DNA from: Desulfosporosinus sp. | GTDB lineage: Bacteria; Bacillota; Desulfitobacteriia; Desulfitobacteriales; Desulfitobacteriaceae | Direction of reading: 5' to 3' | Assembly: GCA_003513495.1 (NCBI GenBank) | Contig: DOPM01000012.1 | Location: 1 to 16,423 of the forward strand | DNA length: 16,423 nt | In this document: positions 14,293-16,423 of the stretch, piece by piece | Layout: the number at the start of each line of letters is the position of its first letter | Numbering within the stretch: position 1 is the stretch's first letter | Notes under the pieces: model-generated | What the model saw: the letters and a program-made list of their open reading frames with translations, nothing else | Databases searched by the model: none | What the model was told of the DNA's origin: nothing | Translations under genes and position numbers: made by a program

Positions 14293-14455
14293 AATTCATT
14301 CAAATCCTTTCATAATTCGTAACTTGGTGTTTACTTTGTAACTCTAATACTTGAAGCAATTTGTGATCTTCAGTCTGGCTGTCACCTCCTGTAGTCGCTA
14401 AAGTATTCGTACACCTGTTTAATTATCAAGGGGTAGGTTGAAAAAATTTTTTAAA
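14293..14455 (-). promoter_or_regulatory. Leader region of the Met-rich gene
   Basis: On the minus strand TTGATA (14430-14425) is followed 16 bases later by AATACT, a weak promoter match. A strong AGGAGG near 14388 heads no supported gene; one frame beyond it (DSQTEDHKLLQVLELQSK) stays open to just before the Met-rich start but lacks a start codon. TACACCTGTT at 14410-14419 differs by one base from the CopY-type TACA-N2-TGTA box, which may be chance. The distal edge is an AAAAAATTTTTT palindrome next to the duplicated kinase end. Confidence 0.35.
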
Positions 14456-14519
14456 AGTCAGGCATGAGACTGAATTCATCGTCCAGCTTCCATAAGAGAT
14501 CAAAGTGGCTGAGGAATAG
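14456..14519 (+). pseudogene. Remnant 3' end of a second copy of the sensor kinase
   Basis: In frame it reads VRHETEFIVQLP, stop, EIKVAEE, stop, against VGHETEFIVQLPKEIKVVAED in the intact kinase, so both the frame and the final stop are recognisable. No upstream kinase sequence remains before 14456. It is followed by its own terminator. It suggests that a second regulator/kinase unit, or part of one, once lay on this side of the Met-rich gene. Confidence 0.75.
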
Positions 14520-14540
14520 CTCCTCAGCCACTTTTATTTA
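14502..14540 (+). terminator. Terminator of the kinase remnant
   Basis: A perfect 14-bp stem (14502-14515 with 14521-14534), a 5-base loop and then TATTTAG. Homologous to the terminator at 13744. On the minus strand it might also slow transcripts from the CopZ-like gene. Confidence 0.7.
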
Positions 14541-14655
14541 GAACATATGCGATATCAGATTCACCAACTCATGGACAAAAATCTGTCGCCTCAGTTGATT
14601 CTGCCTTAGAATATATATGGATCTCAGCATATTGTTACTCCAGATGTTTAGTCTA

Positions 14656-14919
14656 TTAACTGTTTATGACTTTATAACCAGCATCTTCTACGGCCTTAAT
14701 AAGTAATGAACGTTCAGTCGTTCCTAAAACTACTGCTTGTTTACTAGCTAAATCGACTTCTGCTTGAGTAACACCAGGTACATTTGATAACGCTTTTTCA
14801 ACTGAACTCTTGCAGTGACCACAAGTCATTCCCTCAATTTTTAATACAGTACCATCTTGTGGATTCAACGCATTCCCTCCAGAATGACCTTTATTCGAAT
14901 GTCCACAGCAACCACTCAT
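14656..14919 (-). CDS. copZ: CopZ-like heavy-metal-associated (HMA) copper chaperone
   Basis: An 87-residue cytoplasmic protein. Residues 24-86 form an HMA domain: TVLKIEGMTCGHCKSSVEKA with the metal-binding MTCGHC at 31-36 (C33, C36), then VPGVTQAEVDLASKQAVV and LIKAVEDAGYKV. This is the CopZ/Atx1 fold, which carries Cu(I) to a CopA-type ATPase or a repressor. Unusually it has a 20-residue N-terminal tail, SGCCGHSNKGHSGG, with two Cys and two His that could form a second metal site; typical CopZ is about 68 residues. The start has AAGGAGAG eight bases upstream. No CopA or CsoR gene is in the window. Close placement to the Met-rich gene and the copper-type sensor kinase supports a copper role. 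The exact metal is inferred. Confidence 0.9.
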   Translation of the reverse strand: MSGCCGHSNKGHSGGNALNPQDGTVLKIEGMTCGHCKSSVEKALSNVPGVTQAEVDLASKQAVVLGTTERSLLIKAVEDAGYKVINS

Positions 14920-15185
14920 TTCAACATCTCTCCTTTTTTAAAAGGTAAAATCTTTGGCTTGTTATCTCCCTTTGCAATGAACCAAATATATCGTACAAAC
15001 TGGTGTTATGATTCCAAAAATCAGCTCAAAATATCCTTATTTAAAGTTAGAACTTGAATTAACACAATTTAATTTTGTAAGGAACACAATTCATTGCCAA
15101 CTTAAACACAACGGAGTCTTGAAGTCGGGGTCTTCTTGCTAACGTTTGATAAAATTATGTTCAAAAAAACCGTAAATTTCTCATG
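14920..15185. other. Intergenic region upstream of the CopZ-like gene
   Basis: Roughly 270 AT-rich bases with no open frame of note. The promoter of the CopZ-like gene must be here, but I see no convincing -35/-10 pair and no clear CsoR or CueR operator. A CCTTTT-AA-AAAAGG inverted repeat (around 14933-14945) touches its ribosome site. Confidence 0.3.
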
Positions 15186-15222
15186 AAGAAAGGACCCTGA
15201 TTGATGTTCAGGATCCCTTCTT
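15186..15222 (-). terminator. Probable terminator of the NlpC/P60 gene
   Basis: A 15-position stem (15186-15200 with 15208-15222; 13 Watson-Crick and 2 wobble or mismatched pairs) and a 7-base loop. On the minus strand it ends CCTTTCTTC, only moderately T-rich. It begins 46 bases after the stop codon. Confidence 0.5.
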
Positions 15223-15267
15223 ATATGCAACGCATCCAACTGTCCGGCATTACTAGTCTACATTTTC

Positions 15268-16065
15268 TTATCGAATCCGTCGAGCGCCTAGATAACGTTT
15301 TGCCCAATAGCTATCCGACAAGCTCTGAATATCTACTCCTTTACTAGCAGCTCCGATTGTACGCCCTCCACCAATATATATCCTCACATCCGTAGCACCA
15401 GGGGCATAGGTTTGGAAAAAAACGAGATCTCCAGGTCTTAACTCATTACGGCTGACAGGTGTGCCAAGTTTGTACTGATCGGCGGCAACTCGAGGTAGAG
15501 TAATCCCGGAAGCTTTGAACACATATTGCACAAATCCGGAACAATCAAATCCTTTTAGACTCGTTCCGCCCCAAACATAAGGAATCCCTTGTAAACTTAG
15601 GGCACGGCTAATGAGCTTGTCAACATCTAAACTTCCCCTAGACACTTGGGATACTGGAACCTGTTTAGTCCCAGAGGCCACCTTCAGCGAAGAAGCGCTA
15701 GGCTTTTTAACGGTCTGAGGTTTTTGAGTCGTCTTGTCCACGGTCGCTGGAGTTTTCGTTTCAACAGGAGTTGACGTTTGCTTTTCGTCAGGAAGATTAT
15801 TACTTTCAGGTTGTGACACGTTCGTTTTGACCTCGATCTTAGGTGTCCAATTAAATGCCTCACGCATTCTCTCAGAATATACTTTCGATGTGGAAACTGC
15901 TAAAGAAGGATTTTTGAGTAAGGTAGTTTGAACTGTATCAAACTTTGGGACATCCTGAGAATTGAGCATTGCAGCTTGAGATGGGGTTATCCCCGTTAAG
16001 CTGCTTGTCAAAATAACACCCGCAAGGGCAACCCCACTAAACCACTTTTTCTTGGGAATTAACAC
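15268..16065 (-). CDS. Secreted NlpC/P60-family cell-wall protein lacking the usual catalytic histidines
   Basis: A 265-residue exported protein; numbering below is from the in-frame GTG at 16077. The signal peptide ends near TPSQA at 31-35, followed by a Pro/Thr/Lys-rich linker (about 85-145). The NlpC/P60 domain is at 150-268: GIPYVWGGTSLKGFDCSGFV with the expected nucleophile C179, then LRPGDLVFFQTY. The family normally has His in the SHVGIYIG and FIHA motifs. Here those segments read TDVRIYIGGGRTIGAAS, placing D230 and G242 at the two His positions. It may therefore be a non-catalytic wall binder or a subfamily using other residues. The GTG at 16065 is preferred because AAAGGTGG lies eight bases upstream. 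A c-di-AMP riboswitch directly precedes the gene, a common pairing for wall hydrolases in Firmicutes. Confidence 0.88.
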   Translation of the reverse strand: MLIPKKKWFSGVALAGVILTSSLTGITPSQAAMLNSQDVPKFDTVQTTLLKNPSLAVSTSKVYSERMREAFNWTPKIEVKTNVSQPESNNLPDEKQTSTPVETKTPATVDKTTQKPQTVKKPSASSLKVASGTKQVPVSQVSRGSLDVDKLISRALSLQGIPYVWGGTSLKGFDCSGFVQYVFKASGITLPRVAADQYKLGTPVSRNELRPGDLVFFQTYAPGATDVRIYIGGGRTIGAASKGVDIQSLSDSYWAKRYLGARRIR

Positions 16066-16084
16066 TAAGTTGTCCACCTTTCTT

Positions 16085-16203
16085 TACTTACGAGGTTAGT
16101 TGACGGATTCGGGCTAAGGTGTAAGCCCTACATGTTCTACACATGATTCACCCCACATGAAATCCCCCGTTCTGAGCATCCAAAAGCTCAGATTCAGCAC
16201 TTT
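16085..16203 (-). ncRNA. Cyclic-di-AMP (ydaO/yuaA) riboswitch
   Basis: The minus strand shows the ydaO hallmarks in order: GAATC and a hairpin (CTGAGC...GCTCAG), AACGGGGGA, GGGGTGAATC, TAGGGCTT, CCTTAGCCCGAATCCGTCA and CTAACCTCGTAAG. This is the established c-di-AMP aptamer class, usually controlling wall hydrolases and osmolyte transport. It ends about 10 bases before the ribosome site AAAGGTGG of the NlpC/P60 gene with no terminator between, so control is probably at translation initiation or through the P1 helix (inference). Confidence 0.95.
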
Positions 16204-16207
16204 AATT

Positions 16208-16257
16208 ATTATGTTTCACATTAAAGGTAATGTAAGAATGGAATGAAACGATCTCAA
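16208..16257 (-). promoter_or_regulatory. Promoter region of the riboswitch/NlpC transcript
   Basis: Two candidates on the minus strand: TTACAT (16235-16230), 16 bases, CATAAT (16213-16208), which would start RNA at the 5' edge of the aptamer; and TTGAGA (16257-16252), 17 bases, TACATT (16234-16229). The first fits the aptamer edge better. Beyond 16257 to the window end I see no gene, only a short hairpin near 16298-16318. Confidence 0.45.
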
Positions 16258-16423
16258 CCCCCTTCTGAATACCACTTAATGATACTACACAAATATGAAT
16301 TCCCCATGAACGGGAATCTCTAATTGACGATCACTTCACGCGAACCTATTCTCAGACTCGAACATATACTTTCCTAAAATGCTAAAGGACGTGAACGGAT
16401 ATGGTGGTCTCGCCAGATCTCCC

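Noticed and set aside
14410..14419. CopY-type operator TACA-N2-TGTA
   Set aside because: One base differs, there is only a single copy, and no CopY gene is present other than the broken BlaI/CopY fragment; chance cannot be excluded.

Overview
The window looks like a chromosomal segment of a low-GC, Gram-positive, spore-forming anaerobe, most likely from the Desulfosporosinus/Desulfitobacterium branch of the Firmicutes. This is inferred from the mixture seen: strong GGAGG-type ribosome sites, an ECF sigma/DUF4367 anti-sigma pair, a sigma-54 activator, a DUF6147-like secreted protein, a c-di-GMP-I riboswitch and a c-di-AMP (ydaO-type) riboswitch in front of an NlpC/P60 gene. No rRNA, tRNA or CRISPR array was seen.

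Layout. (1) 1-2.8 kb, minus strand: an accessory, probably mobile-element region with the 5' part of a DinG/XPD-like iron-sulfur helicase that runs off the window edge, and a small sigma-70 region-4 protein whose ribosome site lies inside an 18-bp hairpin. (2) 2.8-5.1 kb, minus: a c-di-GMP-I riboswitch with its own terminator but no recognisable intact target gene, a secreted DUF6147-like protein, and an ECF sigma/anti-sigma operon. (3) 5.1-11.3 kb: a gene graveyard containing a BsuPI-domain gene with about five frameshifts, a BlaI/MecI fragment, small secreted-protein fragments, a small membrane-protein remnant, a triply damaged NtrB-like histidine kinase and a CcdA tail. Only an unrecognised anchored exoprotein and an NtrC-type response regulator remain intact here. 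(4) 11.6-14.9 kb: an apparent copper-response module. It has an OmpR-type regulator and a histidine kinase with a Met-Gly repeat in its extracellular sensor loop (plus strand), facing a secreted Met-rich repeat protein and a CopZ-like chaperone (minus strand). A degenerate second copy of the kinase 3' end and terminator lies on the far side of the Met-rich gene. (5) 15.2-16.3 kb, minus: an NlpC/P60 wall-hydrolase-like protein lacking both usual catalytic histidines, under a c-di-AMP riboswitch.

How they may work together. The most interesting unit is the copper module: the sensor, the exported protein and the cytosolic chaperone all carry Cu(I)-type ligands (Met clusters, MTCGHC), which suggests one regulon. 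Two cyclic-dinucleotide riboswitches bracket the window, one apparently orphaned by genome rearrangement and one controlling cell-wall remodelling. The ECF sigma, its anti-sigma and the secreted DUF6147-like protein probably form a second envelope-related unit, from which a BsuPI-domain gene has decayed.
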